Shown here in pieces: positions 15,086-23,910 of a DNA stretch of 30,821 bases (positions are counted from its first letter, which is position 1; every line of letters starts with the position of its first letter). The stretch spans positions 1-30,821 of the forward strand of contig CAMAUG010000002.1 of NCBI GenBank assembly GCA_945861255.1. The letters run 5' to 3'. The position numbers and the translations under genes were made by a program. The notes under the pieces were generated by a model. The model did no database searches. It was not told the DNA's origin and was given only the letters and a program-made list of their open reading frames with translations. The stretch comes from Candidatus Sulfopaludibacter sp. SbA3. Lineage in GTDB: Bacteria; Acidobacteriota; Terriglobia; Bryobacterales; Bryobacteraceae.

Positions 15086-15971
15086 TTTGCCGCTCCGGTT
15101 CCGGTGGCGTGGCGCGCAACCGCCTGCGCACGATGCCGCCGGCGCGAATCACGATGCCGCTGCCTACGTAGCAAATGGCCATCCCCAGCAGCGCGGGTTG
15201 GGAAAAAGTCCAGATGAGATAGATCAGGCCGCCGATCATCACGACCATGACCGGAGAGCGCGGCTGGGCGAGGTTTAGATCCTTGAAACTGGGATAGCGC
15301 CACGTGCTCACCATCAGGAACGACAGCAACGACAGCAACGCCAGCCATAGCGCCGCGAAGATCCAATTGCGAATGGGATCGCTCCCGGCGGCATACACCA
15401 CGGCGGCCACCATGGCAGCGGCGGAGGGGATCGGCAACCCAGCGAAATACTTACGATCCGGACGGCCCGGGTTCTTGAGCACCGGATTGTTCGTGATGTT
15501 GAAGCGCGCCAGACGCATGGCGCCGCACAACAAGTACACGAACACCACGGAATAGCCGATGCGGCGCAGGTATTCAAGAACCGGCCCGGCCGCGAGAGCT
15601 TCCACGAACTGGATGCCCCAGGCGAACGCCATCACCGCGGGAGCGATGCCGAACGTGATGACATCGGCGAGCGAGTCCATCTCACGCCCGAAATCGCTGA
15701 CCGTGTTGGTCATGCGCGCGATGCGGCCATCCAGGCCATCCAGAAAGACGGCGACGCCAATGGCGATCGCGGCGGCTTCAAAATTCCTCGGCGCCAGCGT
15801 GGGATCGCCAAACATCCGCATCGCGCCCTGAAATACTTGCAGGATCGCGTAGAAACCGAGAAAGAGGTTGCCCGCTGTAAAGAACGTCGGCAGGGCATAA
15901 GCGGCGCGGCGAGGCCGCCGGTCGGGCGACTTCGGATCGATCAGGCGATCGCGCCAGGAAATCCGGCTCAT
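15078..15971 (-). CDS. pssA: CDP-diacylglycerol-serine O-phosphatidyltransferase
   Basis: PssA makes phosphatidylserine in the membrane from CDP-diacylglycerol and serine. The start 15971 overlaps the psd stop by ATGA; the longer frame to 16064 would lie within psd. The 297-residue product has the CDP-alcohol phosphotransferase signature with Asp78, Asp81-Gly82, Ala85-Arg86, Gly95, Asp99 and Asp103, plus about six to eight hydrophobic helices. The order psd-pssA is the classical pair; with psd the product is phosphatidylethanolamine. The first ~20 residues are basic and cytoplasmic. Confidence 0.93.
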   Translation of the reverse strand: MSRISWRDRLIDPKSPDRRPRRAAYALPTFFTAGNLFLGFYAILQVFQGAMRMFGDPTLAPRNFEAAAIAIGVAVFLDGLDGRIARMTNTVSDFGREMDSLADVITFGIAPAVMAFAWGIQFVEALAAGPVLEYLRRIGYSVVFVYLLCGAMRLARFNITNNPVLKNPGRPDRKYFAGLPIPSAAAMVAAVVYAAGSDPIRNWIFAALWLALLSLLSFLMVSTWRYPSFKDLNLAQPRSPVMVVMIGGLIYLIWTFSQPALLGMAICYVGSGIVIRAGGIVRRRLRATPPEPERQIG

Positions 15972-16606
15972 GCTTGCTGTTTCCCTTCGATGGCATCCTT
16001 CATCCGCGCTATGGCCGTAGACGCGGCCGAGACGCGCTGGCCCACGCGCACCAGAATTTCCCACTCAGGCCCGAAGAACACGTCCATGCGCGAGCCGAAC
16101 TTCATAAGCCCGATGCGCTCGCCCGCGGTAAGCATGTCGCCGGCCTTCTTGTAGCAGACAATGCGCCGCGCAATGAGTCCGGCGATCTGCTTGAACACCA
16201 CGCGCGTGGGGTGGCCGCCCACGACGCCGTCGACGGTCATCACATTCTGCTCATTGGCATCGCTCGAATCCGCGCGGCTCGCCGCCAGAAACTGGCCCTT
16301 TTTATAGGACACACAAGTAACTTTCCCCGCGATGGGCGTGCGGTTCACATGGACGTCAAAGACGTTGAGAAAAATGCTGATCCGGTTGCCGCCGTCCTCC
16401 GTGGTCTTGAGCGCGACCACCTTTCCATCGGCGGGCGAGACCGCCACCGGCCCGGGCGCGGTTTCCCGATCGGGATCGCGAAAGAAATTCAAACAGAACG
16501 CCGCCAGCAGGTAGAAAGGGACGGCCCACGGCCAGCTTAACAACCACGTGACCACCGCGCCTCCGGCGAGCAGTCCGAGCGCATAGTAAATGCCGTCAAC
16601 GACCAT
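15968..16606 (-). CDS. psd: Phosphatidylserine decarboxylase proenzyme
   Basis: The 212-residue protein is the short form of Psd. Residues ~8-40 are hydrophobic; FFRDPDRETAPGP and VSPADGKVVAL follow, with FDVHVNRTPIAGKV and the processing site FGSRMDVF. Self-cleavage should occur between Gly171 and Ser172, turning the serine into the pyruvoyl cofactor. It decarboxylates phosphatidylserine to phosphatidylethanolamine. The short length and FGSR motif are like the PSD-A group found in many bacteria and archaea. The gene opens the psd-pssA-asd-like-lptE-holA operon; the 111 bp upstream contain only a weak GGA ribosome site and no clear promoter. Confidence 0.94.
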   Translation of the reverse strand: MVVDGIYYALGLLAGGAVVTWLLSWPWAVPFYLLAAFCLNFFRDPDRETAPGPVAVSPADGKVVALKTTEDGGNRISIFLNVFDVHVNRTPIAGKVTCVSYKKGQFLAASRADSSDANEQNVMTVDGVVGGHPTRVVFKQIAGLIARRIVCYKKAGDMLTAGERIGLMKFGSRMDVFFGPEWEILVRVGQRVSAASTAIARMKDAIEGKQQA

Positions 16607-16717
16607 CTAAGTCCATTGTCGCATTGGGGTCGGGGAGACGGCGCCGGGCAGTGCGTTAAACCACCCTGTAAATATCCGTCGCGGCCAAGTCCCCGGCGTG
16701 TCGTCTTCGCCCGTGCA

Positions 16718-19147
16718 CTACCTCTTCATGAGGACGTCGTCGGTGAGAGTGATGCGCGATGGGGTTTGGCGCAGCGTGGTTTCGAATGTTTCCGAGCCGT
16801 TGGACGTCCGGACCCAGACCGTTTGCGAGGGGCTCCGGCCAAACTGGACTTCGATGGGCACATCGATCGAAAAATCCTCTCCTACGCCATCCTGCTGGAT
16901 CGCCCCGGAGAGTTTGACCGCGGGGGGCGCGCCCTTGAAGGCGGATCGCAGCTTCAAGGCGGGAATCCCGGTGGAGTAGACCCAACTGTCGAAGAAGTTC
17001 TCAATGGCTTCGGCGGCCAGGCCCTTGGGACGGAACTCGATGGCCAATGTCCGAAAGTCCTCCGTCGTGATGGGCCGGGCTTCAAAGCGCTTGCGCACTT
17101 CCGCCAGCATCGCCAGAAAACGCTCGTCGCCCATGCGCCGCCGCAGCATGTGCATGATCCACGCCCCTTTGCCATACGTCACGGTGCGCCAGGCTTCGAC
17201 GCTGCCGGACAACCGCAACCGCTCGCCCCAGACGAGAGGACCCGCGGATTCGAGCGTATCGCGTTCGCCATCTCCGGCCAGCAATTCGTCGCGGAAGCCA
17301 TCGAGCACTTTTGCCACTTCCTTGCCGCCTCTCTTCTTCTCCAGCCACAGCAGGGAGGAGTAGTTGGCCAGGGCCTCAATCAACCATGAGTCCTCCGTGC
17401 GGTCCACGGTCACCACGGCGCCCCACCATTGATGAGCGGCCTCATGCGCGGCAATCAGGTCCGAAAAGAAAACCCGCTCCCGCGCGTTGCGCAGCGCGGC
17501 GGGGCGCTCCGGGGCTTCGATATACGCGAAAACGGACAGATAGATCAATCCTGGAAAGCCCTGCCCGAACGTGCCGGGAATGGGCGCCACAGTCAGTGTC
17601 TTGAGCGCCGGCGGACCGAACAGCCCGGAAAAGAATTCGAGCGAAGACGTTAGGTCCGCGGCGACTTCTTGCAGCCGTCCGAGAGGACGGGGCGCGGGCT
17701 GGATGGTCGCCATCCGTTCGGGAAACCCGCGCATGGCCGCCGCACGCCTGGCTTCGGGGGATGAACCAGACACGGGCGGATTGATCGGCGGTAGGAAAAC
17801 GATGCGCGGCTTGAGGGCTTCCGCCAACTGGCGGTTGCCGTAGACCTCAATGGCGATTCCGGCGGCGGCTCCCGATACTTTTTCATAGTCGCCCAGGTTG
17901 AAACCCGCGGAACCGATGGGTGCGGCGATCTGGCGGTGCGTTGTGCGCCGATCACCGTCCGTCCGATCCTCCACCACCACCCCCGCTGTCACTAACGTCA
18001 GGCGTTTAGGATAGTGAAACGTCAGGTCGTAAGTCGCGAGGCCGGAGTTGAGGCGTGGATACCAACTTCCACGCGCACTGACGAAGTACACGCCATCGCC
18101 GGCGGCCGTGATCACGTTGCCCTCGTGCTCCAGTTCCAGTTCGTGCTCGCTGGAGGCGGCGAGTTCCTCCGGAGCCACCACCAGAAATACGTTATCCTCG
18201 CCGTGCACGCTGACGCGCCCGCGCCGGGATTCTCCCACCACCAGTTCAACCGCCTGCCCATCGATTTTCGCGCCGGTAACGCGCATGGAGCGGGCGATCT
18301 CCAGCGGCACGGCGCGCGTAGCAACGTGGCCGACTTTTATTGTCGCCTGCGTGCGTGCTCTTACGAGCATGTCCGCGGAGATGTCGGCTTCAATCCGGTA
18401 ATGAGACAGAGAAAAGTCCGGCTCCGTCCGGGGGCCAGTGCTGGTGCGTGCGCTCCGGGCGGGAAAGGCAGTCCACACATCGGTTACCTGGCGGCCGTCG
18501 CGTTCGGAAGACTGATGGACGGCGATGCGGCGGTTGGCGCGGGCATCCAGGATCACGTCAAAGTTGCCCAACGTCTTCCCGCTCACCGCCAGAAGCATCA
18601 ACCCGTTGCCAGGCGTGCGCGGCGCGAGCAGATCCTGTACCAGGCGCATCTCCATGGGTCCGGCGATGTTGGCGACCACCGGTCCCCATTTCTCTATCAG
18701 CAGAGGCGCCATCTCCGGAGCCTTACTCGCGGTGTTTTCACTTCGCAGCCGAGCCAATATTTCATCCGCCGTACCGTCGGTAAAAATCATGAGCGCCGAA
18801 CGGATGTGTTCGTCGAGCGTAGGCGATTGCGTGAACTTGGCAAGCGACTGGCGCTCACTCCGTGTGGGCGGGATGACGATGATCTCGCCGTCGCCCCCCT
18901 CGACCTCTCCGCTGAAAATGGCCCACTGCCGCCGTCCCAGCACAGGCTTGCCGAAAATCAGGTAGCCCTCGTTGAGGTAGACGCGAATATCGTCCTTGGC
19001 GAAGCTGAATCCGCGCACGCGATAGGATTCGGCGGAATCGAGGCCGGCTTCGCGTATGGCGCGGGCAAGCTCGGCGCCGGTGGGATTGGCGGCCCTGGCT
19101 GGCACGGTCAGGGAACCCAACAGCAGCAATATGGCGATACGGGGCAC
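16718..19147 (-). CDS. Exported M1-family zinc aminopeptidase
   Basis: The 809-residue product begins at GTG 19147 with a signal peptide (MPRIAILLLLGSLTVPARA). The zinc site HEAAH (about residues 568-572) is followed after 18 residues by the third ligand Glu in WLIEALANYSS, the exact HExxHx18E spacing of M1 gluzincins. The M1 catalytic domain lies at about 300-800, preceded by a beta-rich N-terminal part. The usual GAMEN exopeptidase motif is absent; at that place is GQGFPGLIYLS, so the N-terminus recognition may differ. It should act in the periplasm or outside. There is no operon partner: the neighbouring NTF2-like gene is 100 bp upstream and psd 111 bp downstream. Confidence 0.88.
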   Translation of the reverse strand: MPRIAILLLLGSLTVPARAANPTGAELARAIREAGLDSAESYRVRGFSFAKDDIRVYLNEGYLIFGKPVLGRRQWAIFSGEVEGGDGEIIVIPPTRSERQSLAKFTQSPTLDEHIRSALMIFTDGTADEILARLRSENTASKAPEMAPLLIEKWGPVVANIAGPMEMRLVQDLLAPRTPGNGLMLLAVSGKTLGNFDVILDARANRRIAVHQSSERDGRQVTDVWTAFPARSARTSTGPRTEPDFSLSHYRIEADISADMLVRARTQATIKVGHVATRAVPLEIARSMRVTGAKIDGQAVELVVGESRRGRVSVHGEDNVFLVVAPEELAASSEHELELEHEGNVITAAGDGVYFVSARGSWYPRLNSGLATYDLTFHYPKRLTLVTAGVVVEDRTDGDRRTTHRQIAAPIGSAGFNLGDYEKVSGAAAGIAIEVYGNRQLAEALKPRIVFLPPINPPVSGSSPEARRAAAMRGFPERMATIQPAPRPLGRLQEVAADLTSSLEFFSGLFGPPALKTLTVAPIPGTFGQGFPGLIYLSVFAYIEAPERPAALRNARERVFFSDLIAAHEAAHQWWGAVVTVDRTEDSWLIEALANYSSLLWLEKKRGGKEVAKVLDGFRDELLAGDGERDTLESAGPLVWGERLRLSGSVEAWRTVTYGKGAWIMHMLRRRMGDERFLAMLAEVRKRFEARPITTEDFRTLAIEFRPKGLAAEAIENFFDSWVYSTGIPALKLRSAFKGAPPAVKLSGAIQQDGVGEDFSIDVPIEVQFGRSPSQTVWVRTSNGSETFETTLRQTPSRITLTDDVLMKR

Positions 19148-19248
19148 GACGATTCCAGTCTACCGCGGCAGGCGGGCGCTAACACCCATAGCGGAATACC
19201 GGCGAGCCAGTAGTGCGAAGGTTCAACCAGCGCCTTCGTACTCGCGCC

Positions 19249-19680
19249 CTAAGGAGCCAGGCGCGTCGATTGCCTTGCCACCATCTGCCAACCGGCGGGG
19301 TTTTTCACCCAGACGTGGAGGACACTCAGAGGAATTGTTTCCATCTTGCCATCCACATTGTTCTGGAGCGTCACTTTGCCCTTCACCAGAGCTGTATTGC
19401 CGTATCCCCGAACCACCAAGTCGGCCAGCTCGATGGACAGGACGCGCGTCTTGCCATTGACGGAGGCCTCAATCGCTTCCGCTTTCGTCTCCACTCTGCC
19501 GCTGGAATGCGAATAAGTGAGATCCGTCGCATACACCCTTTCGAGCCCGGCGCGGTCGCGGCTGATCATGGCCTTTTTCCAGTCTGCCATCATGGACAAG
19601 AGATCGCGCTCGATCATGGCGTTGGGCCCTGCGCCGTAAAGCGCCAGCGAGCAGAATGCGAAAGCGATTAGCTTTTTCAT
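19249..19680 (-). CDS. Exported NTF2-fold (SnoaL/DUF4440-like) protein
   Basis: Starting at ATG 19680 the product has 143 residues and a signal peptide MKKLIAFAFCSLALYGAGPNA; the longer frame adds seven residues before it. The mature part has the DUF4440 pattern: an N-terminal helix DWKKAMISRDRAGLERVYATDLTYSHSSG, then beta strands with NTALVKGKV and a C-terminal HVWVKNPAGWQMVARQ. These cone-shaped proteins bind or convert small molecules in a deep pocket. The specific function is unknown. It may be mono-cistronic; a candidate hairpin lies between it and the upstream gene. Confidence 0.8.
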   Translation of the reverse strand: MKKLIAFAFCSLALYGAGPNAMIERDLLSMMADWKKAMISRDRAGLERVYATDLTYSHSSGRVETKAEAIEASVNGKTRVLSIELADLVVRGYGNTALVKGKVTLQNNVDGKMETIPLSVLHVWVKNPAGWQMVARQSTRLAP

Positions 19681-19706
19681 AGCGACACCAGGATAGTACA
19701 ATCCAC

Positions 19707-19724
19707 GGCCCCTTGCAGGGGGCC
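19707..19724 (-). terminator. Hairpin between the DUF948-like and NTF2-like genes
   Basis: Arms GGCCCC (19707-19712) and GGGGCC (19719-19724) give six G-C pairs with a 6-nt loop, 9 nt beyond the stop of the minus-strand gene upstream. No U-tract follows. Confidence 0.35.
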
Positions 19725-19733
19725 AGAGGAGCC

Positions 19734-20237
19734 TTAGATGAACATTTCTTCGTCGGCGGTCGCCTGCGTCGGGTTGGGCCGGCCACGCGTCAGGAAGCTA
19801 AGCGCGGTGCGCAGGCCCGCGGCCACGGCTTGTATTTGCTGAATGGGTTTGATCACGCCGCCGTGGACCATGGCGATGGTCTGTTGGGCGCGGCCCATGG
19901 CGTCGTCCAACACCATTTCGGCGCGGTCGAATTGAACTTTCGCGCGCACGGAGACATCCGCCAACAACTCATCCATCCGCTGCAGCTGCTTGCGCGTGGT
20001 GTCCAGAATATCGCTGGTCTTGGCGGTGATGTCCGCGATTTGTTTGCGGCTCTCCTCAATCGTCTGGCGCGATGTTTCGAGCAGCGACTCAATCTTCGGC
20101 ATCAAGCGTTGCACATTCTCATTCATGCCGCGCGAAGCCTTGTAAATGCCGAAAAGAAAACCCGCCTGGATGATCAGCGCCGCGGCGGCCACAATCACGA
20201 ATACCGTCATTACGGTGAGCAGAGTTTGTTGGTCCAT
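19734..20237 (-). CDS. DUF948/YtxG-like membrane-anchored coiled-coil protein
   Basis: The start at 20237 has GGAG with 6-nt spacing; in-frame ATGs at 20243 and 20249 have the site too close or inside. The 167-residue protein has one hydrophobic helix (residues ~5-30) and then a long helical region (~35-125) with heptad-like spacing (IESLLETSRQTIEESRKQI, ILDTTRKQLQRMDELL), as in DUF948 proteins such as Bacillus YtxG. It is next to a YtxH-like gene, the same pairing known in Bacillus, though the order here is YtxH first. The function of the family is linked to stress or envelope but not well defined. Confidence 0.7.
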   Translation of the reverse strand: MDQQTLLTVMTVFVIVAAAALIIQAGFLFGIYKASRGMNENVQRLMPKIESLLETSRQTIEESRKQIADITAKTSDILDTTRKQLQRMDELLADVSVRAKVQFDRAEMVLDDAMGRAQQTIAMVHGGVIKPIQQIQAVAAGLRTALSFLTRGRPNPTQATADEEMFI

Positions 20238-20300
20238 AGCCATCTCCACACACCCGGCGCGCGGAGTCCAGGTGCGGTTCCGTCTCCCTTCATTGCCCGG

Positions 20301-20324
20301 CCCACCGGCGCTTCGCGCGTGGGG
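20301..20324 (-). terminator. Hairpin immediately after the YtxH-like gene
   Basis: CCCAC and GCGC (20301-20311) pair with GCGC and GTGGG (20315-20323), a nine-pair stem with a CG bulge and TTC loop, abutting the YtxH stop. No U-tract follows, so it could instead stabilise the mRNA. Confidence 0.4.
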
Positions 20325-20618
20325 CTATTCCGCGGAGGGCGCTCCGGCGGCGTCGCGATAGGCCTGCCGGCCCGCATCCACTGCCGCGGTCAAATTGTCC
20401 TTGTGGCGCTGCACCGTGGATTTTCCACGCTCCAACTTTTCGATGGCCTGTTCGCGAAGGTCCAGGGCGCGGCGCCGGGCGAGGTCAGCGCCCTCATTCA
20501 CCTTGGACGTCAGGAACTCGCGCGTCTCTTCACCGGACTTCGGCGCGAACAAGACGCCTGCGGCCACTCCCAGGCCCAGGCCCAGGAAAAAATACGATAA
20601 CTTGTTGTCGTCCTCCAT
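20325..20618 (-). CDS. YtxH-like small membrane protein
   Basis: The 97-residue protein has an N-terminal hydrophobic segment with the YtxH sequence LGLGLGVAAGVLFAPKSGEETRE, followed by a helical charged tail (residues ~40-90). A good GAGGAG ribosome site precedes the ATG. YtxH proteins are widespread general-stress or envelope proteins of unknown mechanism. It is followed after 87 bp by the YtxG-like gene, so a functional pair is likely. The 203 bp between it and tyrA contain the tyrA hairpin and its own promoter region. Confidence 0.85.
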   Translation of the reverse strand: MEDDNKLSYFFLGLGLGVAAGVLFAPKSGEETREFLTSKVNEGADLARRRALDLREQAIEKLERGKSTVQRHKDNLTAAVDAGRQAYRDAAGAPSAE

Positions 20619-20765
20619 CGTCGTGGCTCCTCTCGTAGTTCGGTCTAATTATTTGAATCCTACACCCACAGCATAACAGGGCGGGTGATGGATGGAAATA
20701 TCCGAAACGCGGGGAGCGGCGAACGACCGGAGCGATGGGCGTACCGTTCGACCTGGTGGCGCCAG

Positions 20766-20817
20766 GCGGCGGCGGGCGAGCGTCTAATCGCGGTCTTTTG
20801 GGATCGCCCACCGCCGC
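20766..20817 (-). terminator. Strong hairpin after tyrA, terminator candidate of the trp operon
   Basis: Thirteen-base arms, 20766-20778 and 20805-20817, pair at 12 positions with one C-A mismatch around a 26-nt loop. It starts 4 nt beyond the tyrA stop. There is no U-run, as often in GC-rich genomes. Confidence 0.5.
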
Positions 20818-20821
20818 ACTT

Positions 20822-21610
20822 TCAAGTGGATTCGCGGAGGCGGCGCGCGGCTTGCGCGGCACGCTCGAATTCGTCTTGCAGATCCGGCAGCGACGCGCGC
20901 AGCTCTTGCAATCTTTCGATGTAGCCGGCCAGAGCGGCGTCGATCTCCATTGGATTGGTGGCGAGAATGTCGCGCCAGATGTCGTAAGAGCTGAGGGCGA
21001 GGCGCGTCATATCCACAGCCGCCGGGCCCGCCATCGCGGCGGAATCCTCGACCATGGGCGCGAGCGCCGTGGACAACAACTGCGGCAGGTGGGATACCAC
21101 GGCCGCCCGGCGGTCATGCGCGTCGGCGTCCATGCGCACCAGACGCGCGCCGATTTTCGCGATCCACGTCTCCAGTTCCTCATCGGGCGACGTGAGTACG
21201 TAGGGACGCCCCCGGAACAAATCCGCGTCCGCCGCCTCCACGCCGCGCGCTTCCTTGCCTGCCATGGGGTGTCCACCCACGAACCGGCCGCGCTGGATTT
21301 TTTGATAAGCCCGCTCCACGATGGCTCGCTTGGTGCTGCCCGCGTCCGTGATGAGGGTTCCTGGCCGGACGTACTGGTCGATCTCGCCGATGGTTGCCAG
21401 GATTCGCTCGATGGGCTGGGCCAGATAGATGAGATCGGCCCGCGCGGCGGCTTCCGCGAGAGGCATGCCTTCATCGATCGCGCCCCGCGCGATGGCCGCC
21501 TGGATGGCCGCGGGCGAGCTGACGCCCACGATCTTTCCGGCGTACCCGGCTTTGCGAACGGCCAGCGCGAATGACCCACCGATCAAGCCGACGCCGGCAA
21601 TCGCAATCAT
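20822..21610 (-). CDS. tyrA: Prephenate dehydrogenase
   Basis: TyrA oxidatively decarboxylates prephenate to 4-hydroxyphenylpyruvate for tyrosine. Start 21610 overlaps the chorismate mutase stop by ATGA and puts MIAIAGVGLIGGS at the N-terminus, with the GxGxxG NAD(P)-binding motif (Gly6, Gly8, Gly11). The conserved GGHPMAGKE has the catalytic His at about residue 114, and SHLPQLLSTAL follows. At 262 residues it is the short form, without chorismate mutase fusion and without a C-terminal ACT domain, so direct tyrosine inhibition through ACT is not expected. It is the last gene of the trp operon. Confidence 0.92.
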   Translation of the reverse strand: MIAIAGVGLIGGSFALAVRKAGYAGKIVGVSSPAAIQAAIARGAIDEGMPLAEAAARADLIYLAQPIERILATIGEIDQYVRPGTLITDAGSTKRAIVERAYQKIQRGRFVGGHPMAGKEARGVEAADADLFRGRPYVLTSPDEELETWIAKIGARLVRMDADAHDRRAAVVSHLPQLLSTALAPMVEDSAAMAGPAAVDMTRLALSSYDIWRDILATNPMEIDAALAGYIERLQELRASLPDLQDEFERAAQAARRLREST

Positions 21611-21897
21611 CGCGCGCGCCTCTGATTCTGGAACTCGCGCATTTCCCGCATCAGACATTCGAACATCCGCCGCATGGAGTCGCTCGGGAGTGGCCCGGGA
21701 TTGCCGTCGGTGACGTTTCGAATCACGTGATCCTCGCGATTCGGTTCATGGACCGGCATCTTCAATACGTCCTTCATTCGTAGGACGTCTTCTACGATTT
21801 GAGTGCGTTGGTTCAGCAGGTCGCGCAATTGACGGTCGAGCGCGTCGATCTTGCGGCGGCATTCGGCGAGAACTTGTTCGGCTTCGGCTGGAGTCAT
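21607..21897 (-). CDS. AroQ-class chorismate mutase
   Basis: The 96-residue all-helical protein converts chorismate to prephenate. By alignment from memory with the E. coli AroQ domain, the active-site residues are kept: Arg14, Arg31, Lys42, Glu51 (Asp in E. coli) and Glu55, in RRKIDALDRQL, NQRTQI, RMKDVLKMPVHEPNRE. It is a stand-alone enzyme, not fused to pheA or tyrA. It overlaps trpA upstream and tyrA downstream by ATGA, so it supplies prephenate for TyrA within the operon. Confidence 0.9.
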   Translation of the reverse strand: MTPAEAEQVLAECRRKIDALDRQLRDLLNQRTQIVEDVLRMKDVLKMPVHEPNREDHVIRNVTDGNPGPLPSDSMRRMFECLMREMREFQNQRRAR

Positions 21898-22712
21898 GCG
21901 GTTTTTCCTTGGGCGGCTGTGGCGCCATCGATGGCGTGGCGCATTTCACGCGCGAACGCCTCAATCCGGGCGTCATCCGCGTCTTGTGAGATCAGCCGGA
22001 CGAACGCGCTGCCCACCACCACGCCGTCGGCCATCATGGCAACGGCCGCGGCCTGTTCGGGCGTGGAGATGCCGAAGCCGGCTGCCAGCGGCAGATTCGT
22101 GAACTTGCGCGTGGCTTCGAGTAAGGGCTGGAGCGAAGCGGAGAGATCGTCGCGCTCGCCAGTGACGCCAGCGCGGGAAACCACATAAATGAATCCGCTC
22201 GAATATTGCGCGATCAGCTTCAGGCGCGCGGGCGTGCTGGTGGGGGCCGCCAGGAAAACCGTATCGAGGCCGGCCTCGCGGATGGGCTTCACATAGGGCG
22301 CCGCTTCCTCCACGCTCAAGTCGGTCAACAGGACTCCATCAATGCCGGCTGCTTTGGCGTCGCGCGCGAGCTTCTCGAAACCGTAGCGCAGCGCCGGGTT
22401 CAAGTAGGTGAACAGCAGAAGCGGAATTTGCGAAGCTTCGCGAATTTCCCGCGCGATATCCAGCACTTTCACCAGCGTGGTTCCGGCTTTGAGGGCGCGA
22501 TCCGATCCGGCCTGAATGACGGGACCATCGGCTACGGGATCGGAGAACGGCACGCCCAGCTCAAGCAGATCGACGCCGCCGCGTTCGAGCGCCGCAACGA
22601 TGGAGGGCGTCCGCGCGGGGCTCGGATCGCCCGCTGTCACGTAGGCGATGAATGCGGCGCGCCTGGACGCCCGCAGAGATTCAAACAGGAATTGGATTCG
22701 GTTGGTTGGCAT
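21894..22712 (-). CDS. trpA: Tryptophan synthase alpha subunit
   Basis: TrpA cleaves indole-3-glycerol phosphate to indole, which passes to TrpB. The 272-residue barrel has the catalytic Glu51 and Asp62 in ELGVPFSDPVADGP, plus FIAYVTAGDP near the N-terminus and the phosphate-binding GFGISTPEQA. The start at 22712 lies 32 bases inside the end of trpB, a translationally coupled arrangement that favours equal subunit amounts. Its stop overlaps the chorismate mutase ATG. Confidence 0.97.
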   Translation of the reverse strand: MPTNRIQFLFESLRASRRAAFIAYVTAGDPSPARTPSIVAALERGGVDLLELGVPFSDPVADGPVIQAGSDRALKAGTTLVKVLDIAREIREASQIPLLLFTYLNPALRYGFEKLARDAKAAGIDGVLLTDLSVEEAAPYVKPIREAGLDTVFLAAPTSTPARLKLIAQYSSGFIYVVSRAGVTGERDDLSASLQPLLEATRKFTNLPLAAGFGISTPEQAAAVAMMADGVVVGSAFVRLISQDADDARIEAFAREMRHAIDGATAAQGKTA

Positions 22713-23910
22713 CCGGTTGGTCGAGTTCTGGCAAGTGTTCGCGGTAGATATCGGTGTCTTTGTCGCCGCGCCCGGAAATATTGACGATGAACAACTGCCC
22801 CGGGGCGGCCGACGCGCGCTTCAATGCTTCCGCGACGGCGTGCGCGGATTCGAGCGCTGGAATGATGCCTTCCGTGCGCGCGAGCGTCAGAGCGGCGGCC
22901 AGCGCTTCGGAATCGGAGACTTTGGTGTATTCGGCGCGGCGGCGGTCGTGAAGCCATGCGTGTTCGGGTCCCACGCTTGCGTAGTCCAGGCCCGCGGAGA
23001 CGGAATGTGTGGGCGCCACCTGGCCGTCGTCGTCTTGCAGCAGGTAGCTGTGGGTTCCGTGCAGAACCCCCGGCGCTCCTCCGGAAAATCGCGCGGCATG
23101 TTCGCCCAACACGCCGCTGCGGCCGCCCGCTTCGACGCCAATCAGTTGGACGGCTTCATCGCCGATGAACGCGTGGAACATGCCGATGGCGTTGCTGCCT
23201 CCACCGACGCAGGCGAAGATCTGATGGGGAAGGTGGCCTTCTCGCTTCAGAATTTCCGCGCGCGTTTCGAGGCCGATGCAACGGTGGAAATCGCGCACCA
23301 TCGTCGGATAGGGGTGCGCGCCCAGCGCGGAGCCCAGCAAATAGTAGGTGGAGTGGACGTTGGTGACCCAGTCCCGCATCGCTTCACTGATGGCGTCCTT
23401 AAGCGTACGGCTGCCCGCCGCGACGCCCACCACCTTGGTCCCCAACAAACGCATGCGGAACACGTTCAAGCGTTGCCGGCGCATATCTTCTTCGCCCATG
23501 TAGACGATGCATTCCAGTCCAAACAGCGCACACACAGTGGCGGTAGCCACGCCGTGCTGGCCCGCGCCCGTCTCCGCGATGATACGTTTCTTGCCCATGC
23601 GGCGCGCGAGCAGCGCCTGGCCCAGGCAGTTGTTGATCTTGTGCGCGCCGGTGTGCAGCAGATCTTCGCGCTTCAGGTAAAGACGCGCCCCGCCCAGCGC
23701 CTCACTCAACCGTTTCGCGAAGTACAGAGGCGTGGGGCGGCCCGCGTAGTTGGACAGCAGGTCATTCAGCTCCGCCTGAAACGCGGGATCGGAAGCGGCT
23801 ATTTTGTAGGCCTGCTCCAACTCTTCGAGCGGGGCCATGAGAGCCTCGGGGACGAAGCGCCCGCCGTAGGGTCCAAAGTGTCCTGTGCTATCCGGTTGCG
23901 AAGCGATCAT
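22681..23910 (-). CDS. trpB: Tryptophan synthase beta subunit
   Basis: TrpB makes tryptophan from indole and serine with PLP. The 409-residue product begins HFGPYGGRFVPEALM and has the PLP lysine Lys91 in HTGAHKINN, the catalytic Glu in ETGAGQHG and the phosphate loop GGGSNAIG. It is the TrpB1 type, which pairs with TrpA. The ATG overlaps the trpF stop by ATGA. Confidence 0.97.
   Translation of the reverse strand: MIASQPDSTGHFGPYGGRFVPEALMAPLEELEQAYKIAASDPAFQAELNDLLSNYAGRPTPLYFAKRLSEALGGARLYLKREDLLHTGAHKINNCLGQALLARRMGKKRIIAETGAGQHGVATATVCALFGLECIVYMGEEDMRRQRLNVFRMRLLGTKVVGVAAGSRTLKDAISEAMRDWVTNVHSTYYLLGSALGAHPYPTMVRDFHRCIGLETRAEILKREGHLPHQIFACVGGGSNAIGMFHAFIGDEAVQLIGVEAGGRSGVLGEHAARFSGGAPGVLHGTHSYLLQDDDGQVAPTHSVSAGLDYASVGPEHAWLHDRRRAEYTKVSDSEALAAALTLARTEGIIPALESAHAVAEALKRASAAPGQLFIVNISGRGDKDTDIYREHLPELDQPDANQPNPIPV

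Noticed and set aside
18014..19213. Plus-strand open frame opposite the M1 peptidase
   Set aside because: It mirrors a gene with an exact zinc-site motif and lacks a ribosome binding site.
19713..20600. Plus-strand open frame of 295 codons
   Set aside because: It runs across two minus-strand genes and the gap between them; a His/Arg-rich shadow with no plausible domain.
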